Part shown: piece after piece, positions 44,628 through 57,519 of the stretch
How the letters are laid out: each line of letters opens with the position of its first letter
How positions within the stretch are numbered: the stretch's first letter is position 1
Source of the DNA: Occultella glacieicola
GTDB taxonomy: Bacteria > Actinomycetota > Actinomycetes > Actinomycetales > Beutenbergiaceae
Direction: 5' to 3'
Assembly: GCF_004353825.1 (NCBI RefSeq)
Contig: NZ_SMNA01000003.1
Location: 310,001 to 374,000 of the forward strand
DNA: 64,000 bases
The notes under the pieces: generated by a model
What the model was told of the DNA's origin: nothing
Databases searched by the model: none
The model's input: the letters and a program-made list of their open reading frames with translations, nothing else
Program-made: the position numbers and the translations under genes

Positions 44628-45878
44628 TCAGGTGGCGACGATGGGCTCCGCCACGTCCACACCGTCGCGGAAGACCTGCTGCACCCGCAGGTCTGCGTCG
44701 GTGACGACGACGTCGGCCCGGTTCCCCACCCGCAAGGCACCGAGGTCCGCCGTGCCGAGCACCGTGGCCGGGGTGGCGGAGGCGGCCAGGACCGCCTCGC
44801 GCAGGCCAACACCGCCGTCGACGGTGGTCCGCACCACGTCGATCAGGTGCGCGGTGCCACCGGCGATCGAACCGCCCTCGACGAGCCGGGCCACGCCCGA
44901 GGTGACCTGCACGGCCAGGCCGCCGAGCCGGTACTGCCCGTCGGCCATGCCGGTGGCGGCCATCGCGTCGGTGACCAGCGCGATGTGCTCCGCGCCGACC
45001 AGGTCGAAGACCTCCCGGACCAGGTCGGCGGACAGGTGGGTGCCGTCCCCGATCAGTTCGACCACGACCTGTCCCAGCCGGGCCAGCGCCAGCGCCGGCG
45101 GCACCGGACCCGGGTCGCGGTGGTGGATCGGTCGCATCCCGTTGAACAGGTGGGTCACGGTGGGTCGGCTCCGGGCGCCGCCGGCCATCGCCGTCACGGC
45201 CTCGACCAGGGCCGCACGCATGGCCGGCGCTGCCGCATCCGTGTGGCCGAACGAGGGCACCGCGCCCCCGGCGATCAGGGTCTGCGCCACGCCCCCGGGC
45301 CCGACCACGCCCGGCGAGTCGGGGGCGATCGTCATCGACACCACATGACCCCGGCCGAGGGCGAGCAGCTCCGCGGTGAGGACCGGGTCACCGTCGATGA
45401 GCAACGTCGGGTCGTGGGCGCCGCGGCGCTCGGCGTTCAGGAACGGACCCTCCAGGTGGATCCCGAGGATTTCACCGGTGTCCGCCAATTCCGCGAGGGT
45501 GGCCACCCGGGCCCGCAACGTATCCGGTGCGGCCGTGACGAGGGAGGCGACCATGCGGGTCGTGCCATGTGCCAGGTGCTCGGCGACGCCTCGGCGGGCG
45601 GACCCGGCGTCGGCGGCATCCGGGAAGCCGACCCCGGCCCCACCGTGGTTGTGCAGGTCGACCAGCCCGGGCAGGATCGTCCGGTCGGAGGCCGCCCGGG
45701 CGCCCGCCGCCACTGCGGCGGGCGGTGCGCCCGCCTCCGCCCGCGCGTCGGCGACCGGACCCACCCAGGTGATGCGACCGCCGTCGAGCACCACGACGCC
45801 GTCGGCCAGGACCGCCTCCGGCGTCACCACCCGTCCACGCAGCGCGATCGGTTCCGGGGCGGGCGTGAGCGGTGACAT
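44628..45878 (-). CDS. nagA: N-acetylglucosamine-6-phosphate deacetylase
   Basis: A 416-residue amidohydrolase with metal and active-site motifs in order: DLHNHGGAG, HLEGPFLN, FGHTDA, THLFNGM and LVTDAMAATG (the catalytic Asp). It deacetylates GlcNAc-6-phosphate in cytoplasmic amino-sugar and cell-wall recycling. No nagB or PTS gene is adjacent. ATG 45878 was chosen because the conserved beta strand (IALRGRVVTPEAVL) begins 11 residues later; the longer reading adds 23 residues without similarity. Confidence 0.9.
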   Translation of the reverse strand: MSPLTPAPEPIALRGRVVTPEAVLADGVVVLDGGRITWVGPVADARAEAGAPPAAVAAGARAASDRTILPGLVDLHNHGGAGVGFPDAADAGSARRGVAEHLAHGTTRMVASLVTAAPDTLRARVATLAELADTGEILGIHLEGPFLNAERRGAHDPTLLIDGDPVLTAELLALGRGHVVSMTIAPDSPGVVGPGGVAQTLIAGGAVPSFGHTDAAAPAMRAALVEAVTAMAGGARSRPTVTHLFNGMRPIHHRDPGPVPPALALARLGQVVVELIGDGTHLSADLVREVFDLVGAEHIALVTDAMAATGMADGQYRLGGLAVQVTSGVARLVEGGSIAGGTAHLIDVVRTTVDGGVGLREAVLAASATPATVLGTADLGALRVGNRADVVVTDADLRVQQVFRDGVDVAEPIVAT

Positions 45879-45959
45879 GGACCCATTGTGTCCGATCGCC
45901 GGCGGTCGGCTCACCCCGTGCAGGTCAGTCCGCTCGCCGACGGGCACCCGTACGACCGG

Positions 45960-46655
45960 TCAGAACAGGCGCGAGTCCACGTCGTCGATGCCGCGCATGG
46001 CGTCGTAGTCCAGCACCACGCAGCGGATCCCACGGTCGGTGGCGAGCACGCGTGCCTGCGGCTTGATCTCCTGGGCCGCGAACACCCCGTCCACGGGCGC
46101 GAGCAGCGGGTCGCGGTTCAACAGCTCGAGGTAGCGGGTCAACTGCTCGACGCCGTCGATGTCACCGCGGCGTTTGATCTCCACGGCCACGGAGGCCCCG
46201 CCGGCCGACTTCGCCAGGATGTCCACGGGGCCGATCGCCGTCGGGTACTCCCGCCGGACCAGCGTGTGCCCGTCGCCGAGGAGGGTGATCTGCTCGGCGA
46301 GCAGCTTCTGCAGGTGCGCCTCCACGCCGTCCTTGACCAGGCCGGGGTCCACGCCGAGCTCGGTGCTGGTGTCCGAGAGCACCTCGTGCAGCGAGACCAC
46401 CAGACGGTCGTCGGTCTTCGTGTTCTGGACCGTCCAGACGCCGGTGACGCCCGCCTGCGCCTGAGCCTCGTCGGGCTCCGCCTCGGTGAGCCGGCACGGC
46501 GGCGACATCCAGTTCAGTGGCTTGTACGAGCCGCCGTCGGAGTGCACCAGCACCGAGCCGTCCGCCTTGACCATGAGCACCCGGCGGGCCAGCGGCAGGT
46601 GCGCCGTCAGCCGTCCCGAGTAGTCGACCGAGCAGTCGGCGATGACGATCCGCAT
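45960..46655 (-). CDS. nucS: Mismatch-specific endonuclease NucS (EndoMS)
   Basis: A 231-residue nuclease that cuts DNA at mismatches and replaces MutS/MutL repair in most Actinobacteria. The RecB-like active-site core is [10 protein letters not shown] and [20 protein letters not shown], with its Glu-x-Lys. The C-terminus ends DSRLF, resembling the sliding-clamp-binding tail of NucS proteins. The N-terminus [16 protein letters not shown] is typical and fixes ATG 46655. It lies close to the ATP synthase operon, as in mycobacteria. Confidence 0.95.
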   Translation of the reverse strand: MRIVIADCSVDYSGRLTAHLPLARRVLMVKADGSVLVHSDGGSYKPLNWMSPPCRLTEAEPDEAQAQAGVTGVWTVQNTKTDDRLVVSLHEVLSDTSTELGVDPGLVKDGVEAHLQKLLAEQITLLGDGHTLVRREYPTAIGPVDILAKSAGGASVAVEIKRRGDIDGVEQLTRYLELLNRDPLLAPVDGVFAAQEIKPQARVLATDRGIRCVVLDYDAMRGIDDVDSRLF

Positions 46656-46738
46656 GCGTGCGTTCCTTTCCGGACCGGGCCGGGCCGAACCGCGGGCGCG
46701 GTCGCCCGATCGGTCACCGGCGCTCGAACGGGGTGTCC

Positions 46739-47152
46739 TCAGACGATACGGGACGTGTTCGGGTCCGGCGGCGCCGCCTCCAGCCAGGACCGCAGACCGT
46801 CGAGGGCCTGATCGTTCGCCGCGAGCAGGAACTCGCTGCCGGCGTAGACGCACCGGGCCTCGCTGACGCTGCTCAGGCGCCCGTCGACCTCACGCCGGGA
46901 CCGGTCGAGGATGTCGAGCTCGCGCCGTTCCCATCGCGTGGTCGGGCGCAGGGACAGCGAGACCACCTCGTACCAGTCGAGGTGGTCCCGGGTGTAGCTG
47001 GCGATTCCGGCCAGCCAGTGGTTGCCGGTGTTCTTCGCGCACTCGAACGAGCCGACCCGGCGGGTGAGGGCACGCAGGCGCCACAGGAAGAGGCCGACCA
47101 GCACCAGGGCGAACGCGATCGCGACGACTCCGACGGCGATCGCTATCCTCAT
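46739..47152 (-). CDS. DUF2550-family membrane protein
   Basis: A 137-residue protein with an N-terminal membrane segment ([20 protein letters not shown]) followed by a basic cytoplasmic domain ([29 protein letters not shown]). It is the conserved DUF2550 protein found just after atpC in many Actinobacteria (Rv1312 in M. tuberculosis). Function unknown. It lies 10 bases after atpC and probably belongs to the ATP synthase transcript. Confidence 0.85.
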   Translation of the reverse strand: MRIAIAVGVVAIAFALVLVGLFLWRLRALTRRVGSFECAKNTGNHWLAGIASYTRDHLDWYEVVSLSLRPTTRWERRELDILDRSRREVDGRLSSVSEARCVYAGSEFLLAANDQALDGLRSWLEAAPPDPNTSRIV

Positions 47153-47162
47153 TCCGGGTGGC

Positions 47163-47441
47163 TCAGTTCTCTCCGGACGTCCGGTCCTCGCCGGTGGTGG
47201 GGTCGACCACGATCGTCACCGAGTCCTGGTCGACCGAGATGAACCCGCCGTCCACGTCCATCGTGACCGGCTCCCCGGAGGTCGGACGGACCCGGACCAC
47301 ACCCGGGCGCAGCACGGCCAGCACGGGCTGGTGCCCGGTCAGGATGCCGAGGTCGCCGTCGGCCGCGGGCGCGCCGACGCTCACCGCCTCGCCGGACCAC
47401 CAGGTGCGGTCCGGGGACACAATCTCCACGTTGAGCGGCAC
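47163..47441 (-). CDS. atpC: ATP synthase epsilon subunit (short form)
   Basis: A 92-residue subunit of the F1 central stalk. It holds the N-terminal beta-sandwich (VSPDRTWWSGEA, GDLGILTGHQPVLAVL, GGFISVD) and ends after about 10 further residues, so the C-terminal helical domain that inhibits ATP hydrolysis in E. coli is missing. Short epsilon subunits also occur in other Micrococcales. Start GTG 47441. The 84-base gap to atpD contains a GC-rich hairpin. Confidence 0.93.
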   Translation of the reverse strand: MPLNVEIVSPDRTWWSGEAVSVGAPAADGDLGILTGHQPVLAVLRPGVVRVRPTSGEPVTMDVDGGFISVDQDSVTIVVDPTTGEDRTSGEN

Positions 47442-47472
47442 GCCGCCCTCCTTCGTTCGATCGTCCGGTGGG

Positions 47473-47510
47473 CCGATCGGCGGCGCCGCGGGGGGCGCCG
47501 GCCGGATCGG
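47473..47510 (-). other. Hairpin between atpD and atpC
   Basis: GGCGCC (47482-47487) can pair with GGCGCC (47494-47499), and the outer CCGATC (47473-47478) with GATCGG (47505-47510). It could attenuate or stabilise the message before atpC and so set the epsilon level; this is an inference. Confidence 0.4.
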
Positions 47511-47525
47511 CCTACCGTGGTGAGG

Positions 47526-49912
<2,387 letters not shown>

Positions 49913-49915
49913 CGA

Positions 49916-51544
49916 TCAGCCCCGCTTCTGCCGGACGATCTGCTCCTGGTCGATGTCCACGTCCTCGTCCGTCGCCTCGGTGCCGACCGCACTCGCGCCG
50001 TCGGAGCCGAGGAAGGTGGTGCGGAACTTGTCCGCGGCCTCCTCGAGTGCCTTCGTGTTGACGTCGTCCAGCTTGCCGGTGGACACGATCGCGTCCAGCA
50101 CGTCGGTGTGACGGCGGACGTGGTCGATCAGCTCCCGCTCGAAGCGGCGCACATCGTGCAGCTCGACCTTGTCGAAGTAGCCGTTCGTGCCGGCCCAGAC
50201 CGAGACGACCTGCTCCTCGACCGGGTACGGCGAGTACTGGGGCTGCTTCAGCAGCTCCATGAGGCGCGCACCCCGGGTGAGCTGCTGGCGCGAGGCGGGG
50301 TCCAGGTCGGAGGCGAACATCGCGAACGCCTCGAGCGAGCGGTACTGGGCCAGGTCGATCTTCAGCGTCCCGGACACCGACTTCATCGCCTTCACCTGCG
50401 CGTCGCCACCCACACGGGAGACGGAGATACCCACGTCGACGGCGGGGCGCTGGTCGGCGTTGAACAGGTCCGACTGGAGGAAGATCTGACCGTCGGTGAT
50501 CGAGATGACGTTCGTCGGGATGTACGCCGACACGTCGTTCGCCTTGGTCTCGATGATCGGCAGGCCGGTCATCGAGCCACCGCCGAGCTCGTCGGAGAGC
50601 TTGGCGCAACGCTCGAGCAGGCGGGAGTGCAGGTAGAACACGTCACCGGGGTACGCCTCGCGGCCCGGGGGGCGGCGCAGCAGCAGGGACACCGCACGGT
50701 AGGCCTCGGCCTGCTTGGACAGGTCGTCGAAGACGATCAGGACGTGCTTGCCGTCGTACATCCAGTGCTGGCCGATGGCCGAGCCGGTGTACGGGGCGAT
50801 GTACTTGAAGCCGGCCGGGTCGGACGCGGGAGCGGCCACGATGGTCGTGTACTCCAGCGCCCCGGCGTCCTCGAGCGCACTGCGCACCGAGGCGATCGTG
50901 GAGCCCTTCTGGCCGATGGCGACGTAGATGCAGCGGACCTGCTTGGTGGGGTCGCCGCTGTCCCAGTTGGACTTCTGGTTGATGATCGTGTCCAGCGCGA
51001 TCGCGGTCTTGCCGGTCTGCCGGTCGCCGATGATCAGCTGACGCTGGCCGCGTCCGATCGGGATCATCGCGTCGATGGCCTTGAGGCCGGTCTGCAGCGG
51101 CTCGTGCACCGACTTACGGGCCATCACGCCCGGGGCCTGGAGCTCGAGGGCGCGGCGACCCTCCGTGGCGATCTCGCCGAGACCGTCGATCGGCTGACCG
51201 AGCGGGTCGACCACGCGGCCGAGGTAGCCGTCGCCGACCGCCACCGAGAGCACCTCGCCGGTGCGGCGCACCGGCTGGCCCTCCTCGATGCCGCTGAACT
51301 CACCGAGCACCACCACACCGATGGACCGCACGTCGAGGTTCAGCGCGAGGCCGAGAGTGCCGTCCTCGAACTTGAGCAGCTCGTTCGCCATGACCCCGGG
51401 AAGACCCTCGACCTGGGCGATACCGTCCGCCGCGAGGGTGACGGTGCCGACCTCCTCGGCCGCGCTACCGCTGGGCTCGTAGGAGTTCACGAAGCTGTCC
51501 AGCGCAGCCCGGATCTCCTCGGGCTTGATCGTCAGTTCAGCCAT
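49916..51544 (-). CDS. atpA: ATP synthase alpha subunit
   Basis: A 542-residue non-catalytic F1 subunit with Walker [16 protein letters not shown], the [16 protein letters not shown] block and the arginine-finger region [10 protein letters not shown]. It has an acidic C-terminal extension past residue 510, common in Actinobacteria. The 115-base gap to atpH holds no gene. Confidence 0.98.
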   Translation of the reverse strand: MAELTIKPEEIRAALDSFVNSYEPSGSAAEEVGTVTLAADGIAQVEGLPGVMANELLKFEDGTLGLALNLDVRSIGVVVLGEFSGIEEGQPVRRTGEVLSVAVGDGYLGRVVDPLGQPIDGLGEIATEGRRALELQAPGVMARKSVHEPLQTGLKAIDAMIPIGRGQRQLIIGDRQTGKTAIALDTIINQKSNWDSGDPTKQVRCIYVAIGQKGSTIASVRSALEDAGALEYTTIVAAPASDPAGFKYIAPYTGSAIGQHWMYDGKHVLIVFDDLSKQAEAYRAVSLLLRRPPGREAYPGDVFYLHSRLLERCAKLSDELGGGSMTGLPIIETKANDVSAYIPTNVISITDGQIFLQSDLFNADQRPAVDVGISVSRVGGDAQVKAMKSVSGTLKIDLAQYRSLEAFAMFASDLDPASRQQLTRGARLMELLKQPQYSPYPVEEQVVSVWAGTNGYFDKVELHDVRRFERELIDHVRRHTDVLDAIVSTGKLDDVNTKALEEAADKFRTTFLGSDGASAVGTEATDEDVDIDQEQIVRQKRG

Positions 51545-51659
51545 CTCTACGTCCTTCTTCTCTGACCGCCTCGTGGCGATCGGTTCGTCTCATCAAGTGT
51601 GCGGGTGTTCGGCCCCGGTGGGAACCGGCGGCCTGGCCGGATCCTGTGGGACCGGGCGG

Positions 51660-52474
51660 CTAGCCGGCCAGCCGTCGGTGTGCCTCGTCGAGGCGGGAGA
51701 GCATCGTGGCGTCGATGACCTCGTCACCGAGCTGGATCCGCAGACCCCCCACGACCGCGGGGTCCAGGGCCACATTGACCTGCACGGCGCGACCGTACGC
51801 GCGGGCGAGGATCGTGCCGAGTCGGGCGACCTGGGCCTGGGACAGCGGGTTCGCCGCCGTGACCACGGCCACGAGCTGCTGCCGGCGCGCGGCGGCGGCC
51901 TCGTTGAGGCGGACCAGGGCCGCCGTCAGCGTAGGCGCCCGGTGCGTGCTCAGCGCCCGCTCGAGCAGGGCGGCGGTCTCCGGTGCGACCCGGGCACCGA
52001 ACAGCGTCGTGAGGAGAGCCTGCCGGTCCGCGACGGAACGGTCGACGTCCGCCAGGGCGAGCCGCAGTTCCCGGTTGTCGGCGAGCAGCCGGATGGTCCG
52101 GAACAGCTCGTCCTCGACCCGGATGAGTTCACCGCGCGACTCGGCGCTGGCGAGCAGCGAAGACGTGCCCAACTGCTCGAGCGAGTCCGCCAGGTCACCC
52201 TCGGCCGACCACCGGGACCGGACCAGGCCGGCCAGCAGGTCCGCGACGGCGCCGCTGACCTTGGCGCCGAAGATGCCGGCCACCACCGCGGCCTTGTCCT
52301 CACCGGACCGGGACGGGTCGGTGAGGGCGCGCCGCAGCGCGGCCGAGCCGTCCAGGACGTCGACCACGCCGTACAGCTCGGTGCCGTACGTGAACGCGTC
52401 GGCGCCCGCTGCCCCGATGACCGCCTCCCAGCGGTCGGTGGCGGCGGTCAGTGATCCCTGGCTGCTCGCCCGCA

Positions 52475-52475
<1 letters not shown>
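51660..52475 (-). CDS. atpH: ATP synthase delta subunit
   Basis: A 271-residue subunit linking F1 to the peripheral stalk. It is longer than the roughly 180 residues of E. coli delta, as usual in Actinobacteria. The C-terminal block (VNVALDPAVVGGLRIQLGDEVID) is the conserved delta signature. The ATG at 52475 overlaps the atpF stop by one base. Confidence 0.95.
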
Positions 52476-54204
<1,729 letters not shown>

Positions 54205-54345
54205 GATTCTCTCCCCAGGAGCTTCGGGCTCGGGCCCGGTCGCTGTACGGAGGCAGCGTCGCAGGAACCGAACTGAGGTGGGCTGGAAGTGACTGCGCTC
54301 AGACTACCTGATGGCGCTTGGTGGTTGTGACGGCGGTGTGAAGCC
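54205..54345. promoter_or_regulatory. atpI-atpB intergenic region with atpB ribosome-binding site
   Basis: GGGGAG (54216-54211, minus) serves the CTG start of atpB. Upstream, TAGTCT (54306-54301, minus) fits an actinobacterial -10 box, with only a weak -35 candidate. This 141-base gap is the largest in the ATP synthase cluster and could hold a dedicated promoter. Confidence 0.4.
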
Positions 54346-54960
54346 TCAGGCCCCGTCGCCGCCGCTGCGCGGCGAGGATCCGTCCGTCGCCCCGGGGTCC
54401 TCGGCGGGGCCGTTTTCGCCTGCTGAGCCACTCCCGGAGGGCGAGCCAGACTCGACATCGGCACCATCCGCCGTCGGGCCGTCTGGATCGGCTTGTGTCG
54501 CTTCTGTGGACGCCGTGGCCTCGGGGGTGACGTAGGGGATCCTCGCGGTGACGACCGTGTACAGCTCGACCACCACCGCCACGATGACCTGCACGAAGAG
54601 CGTGACGAGGAACACAGGCAGGGAGTAGAAGTCCTGCTCCCGGAGCCAGAGCAGGACCAGCGCGAGCAGGCCCATCTTGACGATCCAGCCGCCGAGGAGG
54701 ACCACCTGCAGCAGCTCGGGCCCACGGCCGGCGACCAGGTACAGCGCGGCCACCGTGGTCGCGGTGAAGACCAGCCCGATCGCCACGGCGACGAGCGCCC
54801 CCCACAGCCCCGGCAGGCCGGCCGCGATCAGGCCGACCACCGCGCCGACCACGGCGATCGCCGCGCCCGCGAGCAGCAGCCGCTTCAGGACCCTCCTGAT
54901 GAGGTCGAGCACCGCCGAGGTGCGGATGTACTTGTCGTTCAGGAAGGTCGGTTCACTCAC
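54346..54960 (-). CDS. atpI: AtpI-like membrane protein of the ATP synthase cluster
   Basis: A 204-residue protein with four membrane helices (LLLAGAAIAVVGAVVGLIAA; LVAVAIGLVFTATTVAALYL; VVLLGGWIVKMGLLALVLLW; FLVTLFVQVIVAVVVELYTV). An acidic Ser/Gly-rich tail follows from about residue 145. Position and topology match AtpI, a helper for rotor-ring assembly (Rv1303 in M. tuberculosis). The GTG start overlaps the wecA stop as GTGA. Confidence 0.8.
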   Translation of the reverse strand: MSEPTFLNDKYIRTSAVLDLIRRVLKRLLLAGAAIAVVGAVVGLIAAGLPGLWGALVAVAIGLVFTATTVAALYLVAGRGPELLQVVLLGGWIVKMGLLALVLLWLREQDFYSLPVFLVTLFVQVIVAVVVELYTVVTARIPYVTPEATASTEATQADPDGPTADGADVESGSPSGSGSAGENGPAEDPGATDGSSPRSGGDGA

Positions 54961-56108
54961 GGGACTCTCTCGGTCTGCTGGTCCGGAAGGGTGTCGGTCG
55001 GTGGGCCGCTGCGGCGTGGCCGCAGCCGGGCGAACGGCAGTCGCACCACGGTGATGACGGTGGCCAGGAGCACCCCGGCCACGAGGCACGCCAGCACCAC
55101 CCAGACCGGGAACACGATCAGGGCGGCCGCGCTGAAGGCGACCACCGCGGTCCACGCGTACATGATCAGGACCGCGCGCCGGTGGGAGTGGCCGTGGTCG
55201 AGGAGCTTGTGGTGCAGGTGGGTACGGTCCGCGTGGAACGGTGACTTGCCGGTGAGCAGCCGGCGGCCGGCGGTCACGGTCACGTCCATCAGCGGCAGCA
55301 GCAGCACGGCGACCGGCAGCACGATCGGCACGAACGCGGGCAGCGCCTGTCGGGTCTCGAGGACCGCCGGGTCGATCTGGCCGGTGACCATGATGCCCGC
55401 CGCCGCGACGGTGAGGCCGAGCAGCATCGCCCCGGAGTCCCCCATGAAGATCCGCGCCGGGTGGAAGTTGTGCGGCAGGAAGCCCAGGCACACCCCCACC
55501 ACCGAGGCCATCAGCACGGTCGCCAGGTTCGAGAAGTCGGTCGGGTTGTTGTTCACGGTGAGCAGGTAGGTGTACCCGAAGAACGCGATGCCACCGATCG
55601 CCACGACCCCGGCCGCGAGCCCGTCGAGACCGTCCACCCAGTTCACCGCGTTCACGGCGAGCACCACGATCAGGACCGTCACCACCAGGGACAGCCGGGA
55701 GGACCCGATGGTCAGCCCGAAGATCGGGAACGAGATCAGCTGGACGCCCTGCCAGGCCATCAGCCCCGCGATCAGCACCTGCCCGACGAGCTTGGTGATC
55801 CAGTCGAGGTCCCAGATGTCGTCCGCCGCCCCGAGCAGGCACACCAGGGCGCCACAGCCGAGGATCGCCCACGGCACCGTGTCCGCGAAGACGTTCTCCA
55901 GGAACGGCATCCGGGAGGCCATCACGAACGCGACCGCGAGGCCGGCGAACATCGCCAGGCCACCCATCCGTGGTGTCGGGACCGCGTGCACGTCGCGGTC
56001 GCGCACCGGCGTCACCGCACCAGTGCGCTGGGCGATCAGCCGGGCGAGCGGGGTCGCCAGATAGGTCGCCGCCGCGGCGATCACCATGATGAGGAGGTAG
56101 AGCCTCAC
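54957..56108 (-). CDS. wecA: WecA-like undecaprenyl-phosphate GlcNAc-1-phosphate transferase
   Basis: A 383-residue polytopic membrane enzyme of the MraY/WecA family, with about 11 TM helices. Signature blocks are LLGAADDIWDLDW, NAVNWVDGLDGLAAG, FMGDSGAM and the His-rich HLHHKLLDHGHSHRR. It starts a cell-wall linker or teichoic-acid-like polymer by moving GlcNAc-1-phosphate to the lipid carrier (Rfe/Rv1302 in mycobacteria). The GTG at 56108 overlaps the sua5 stop. Confidence 0.92.
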   Translation of the reverse strand: MRLYLLIMVIAAAATYLATPLARLIAQRTGAVTPVRDRDVHAVPTPRMGGLAMFAGLAVAFVMASRMPFLENVFADTVPWAILGCGALVCLLGAADDIWDLDWITKLVGQVLIAGLMAWQGVQLISFPIFGLTIGSSRLSLVVTVLIVVLAVNAVNWVDGLDGLAAGVVAIGGIAFFGYTYLLTVNNNPTDFSNLATVLMASVVGVCLGFLPHNFHPARIFMGDSGAMLLGLTVAAAGIMVTGQIDPAVLETRQALPAFVPIVLPVAVLLLPLMDVTVTAGRRLLTGKSPFHADRTHLHHKLLDHGHSHRRAVLIMYAWTAVVAFSAAALIVFPVWVVLACLVAGVLLATVITVVRLPFARLRPRRSGPPTDTLPDQQTERVP

Positions 56109-56977
56109 GGCCGGGCGGCACCAGGGTCGGTCGGCGGCTCGACGGCGTCGCCCACCTCGGGCTCGACCGGCTCGGCCTCAGTGGTCTCGGACTCGCTCGG
56201 CTCGACCGCGTCACCCACCTCGGGCTCGCTCGCCTCGGGCTCAGCCGACTCGGGCTCGCCGCCCGCGGCCTCGGTCTCGTCACCCTCGACGGCGGCGCCC
56301 ACCTCCGCCTCGACGGTGGCGAGCTCCTCGTCGTCGAGGATCTCGGGCACGACCGCGCCGAGGTCCTCGCGGCTCAGCGCCCCCTCGCGCACGATCCGCA
56401 GCTGGTCGCCGGTGGCGTCCACGATGGTGGACGGCACGCTCCCCCGCGCCGGTCCGCCGTCGAGGTAGACCTTCACGGTGCGCAGCAGCTCGCTGTGCGC
56501 CTCGGCCGCGGTCAGCGCCGCCGGGTTGCCGGTCCGGTTCGCGCTGGAGACCGCGAGCGGGCCGGTCCGGCGCAGCAGGTCGAGGGCGATCTCGTCGTCC
56601 GGCATCCGCAGCGCAACGGTGCCGTTCGTGTCACCCAGGTCCCAGTGCAGGCTGGGCTGGGCGCGCAGGATCACCGTCAGCGGGCCCGGCCAGAACTCCT
56701 CGACGAGTTCACGCACCGAGTCCGGGACCTCGGTCGCGAGACCGTCGAGGGTGAGCACGTCGCCGACGAGCACGGGCGGCGGCATCTGCCTACCCCGACC
56801 CTTGGCTCGCAACAGGGCGGCGACCGCCTTCGGGGTGAAGGCGTCCGCGGCGATCCCGTAGACGGTGTCGGTGGGCAGCACCACCAGGCGGCCGGCGGCG
56901 AGGGCCTCGACGGCGGCGTCCAGGTGCGGTCCACGCTGTGCCGGGTCCGTACAGTCCCTCAGTTCTTCGTCACTCAC
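56105..56977 (-). CDS. tsaC: Threonylcarbamoyl-AMP synthase (Sua5/TsaC)
   Basis: A 290-residue protein. The YrdC domain (about 15-215) has the PTDTVYGIAADAF motif, KGRGRQMPPPVLV and SSANRTGNP, and makes threonylcarbamoyl-AMP for the t6A tRNA modification. The last 80 residues are an acidic Glu/Pro/Ser tail with EPEVGDAVEP repeated twice, not a Sua5 domain. GTG 56977 was chosen because earlier codons are Arg/Gly-rich and unlike the family. Its promoter must lie in the short gap shared with the divergent VanZ gene. Confidence 0.92.
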   Translation of the reverse strand: MSDEELRDCTDPAQRGPHLDAAVEALAAGRLVVLPTDTVYGIAADAFTPKAVAALLRAKGRGRQMPPPVLVGDVLTLDGLATEVPDSVRELVEEFWPGPLTVILRAQPSLHWDLGDTNGTVALRMPDDEIALDLLRRTGPLAVSSANRTGNPAALTAAEAHSELLRTVKVYLDGGPARGSVPSTIVDATGDQLRIVREGALSREDLGAVVPEILDDEELATVEAEVGAAVEGDETEAAGGEPESAEPEASEPEVGDAVEPSESETTEAEPVEPEVGDAVEPPTDPGAARP

Positions 56978-57063
56978 GCGGGCGAGTCTTTCACGTCCGG
57001 CGGCCCGACGGCACCGACGCCGATCGACGACACGACCGGCGCCGCGCGTGCGAGGGTGTTCCG

Positions 57064-57441
57064 GTGACCGCCACCACCCGCCCACGCCTGTCGACCGTGC
57101 TGATCCGGGTCCTGTTCGTGGCGACCGTGATCATCCAGGTCGTGGCGCTGTACTGGCCGAGGATCGAGACCCCGGACACGGGCGTGCCGAGCGCGGACAA
57201 GGTGGCGCACGCCCTCATCTTCGCCGCCGTGATGGCCACCGGCTGCCTCGCCGGCATCCCGGCCCGCTGGCTCGCGCTCGGGCTCGCCGCCCACGCGGTC
57301 CTCAGCGAACTCATCCAGCACGTCGTGCTCCCCGACCGGACCGGCGACCCGCTCGACCTGCTCGCCGACCTGGCCGGCATCGCGCTCGGCTGGTATGTGG
57401 CAACCTACGTCCGCCGCCACCGCACCACCCCCACCTCCTGA
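57064..57441 (+). CDS. VanZ-like membrane protein
   Basis: A 125-residue protein with about four TM segments and the VanZ signature (SADKVAHALIFAAVM, then DPLDLLADLAGIALGW). VanZ relatives affect sensitivity to teicoplanin or phenolic compounds in some bacteria; the mechanism is unsettled. It lies on the opposite strand inside the otherwise conserved prmC-sua5 junction, so it appears to be an insertion. GTG 57064 is chosen because sequence before it overlaps the sua5 start. Confidence 0.8.
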   Translation: MTATTRPRLSTVLIRVLFVATVIIQVVALYWPRIETPDTGVPSADKVAHALIFAAVMATGCLAGIPARWLALGLAAHAVLSELIQHVVLPDRTGDPLDLLADLAGIALGWYVATYVRRHRTTPTS

Positions 57442-57450
57442 CTCCCTAGC

Positions 57451-57519
57451 CCCCTGACCCCCAGCCGCGCCCCGATGGCCGCCGCGCCCCGATGGCCGGC
57501 CGCGGGGGTGGGTCAGGGG
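57451..57519. terminator. Convergent terminator with a 17-base tandem repeat in its loop
   Basis: CCCCTGACCC (57451-57460) pairs perfectly with GGGTCAGGGG (57510-57519), the latter overlapping the prmC stop. The loop holds GCCGCGCCCCGATGGCC twice in exact tandem (57464-57480 and 57481-57497). It separates the convergent vanZ and prmC genes. Confidence 0.6.
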
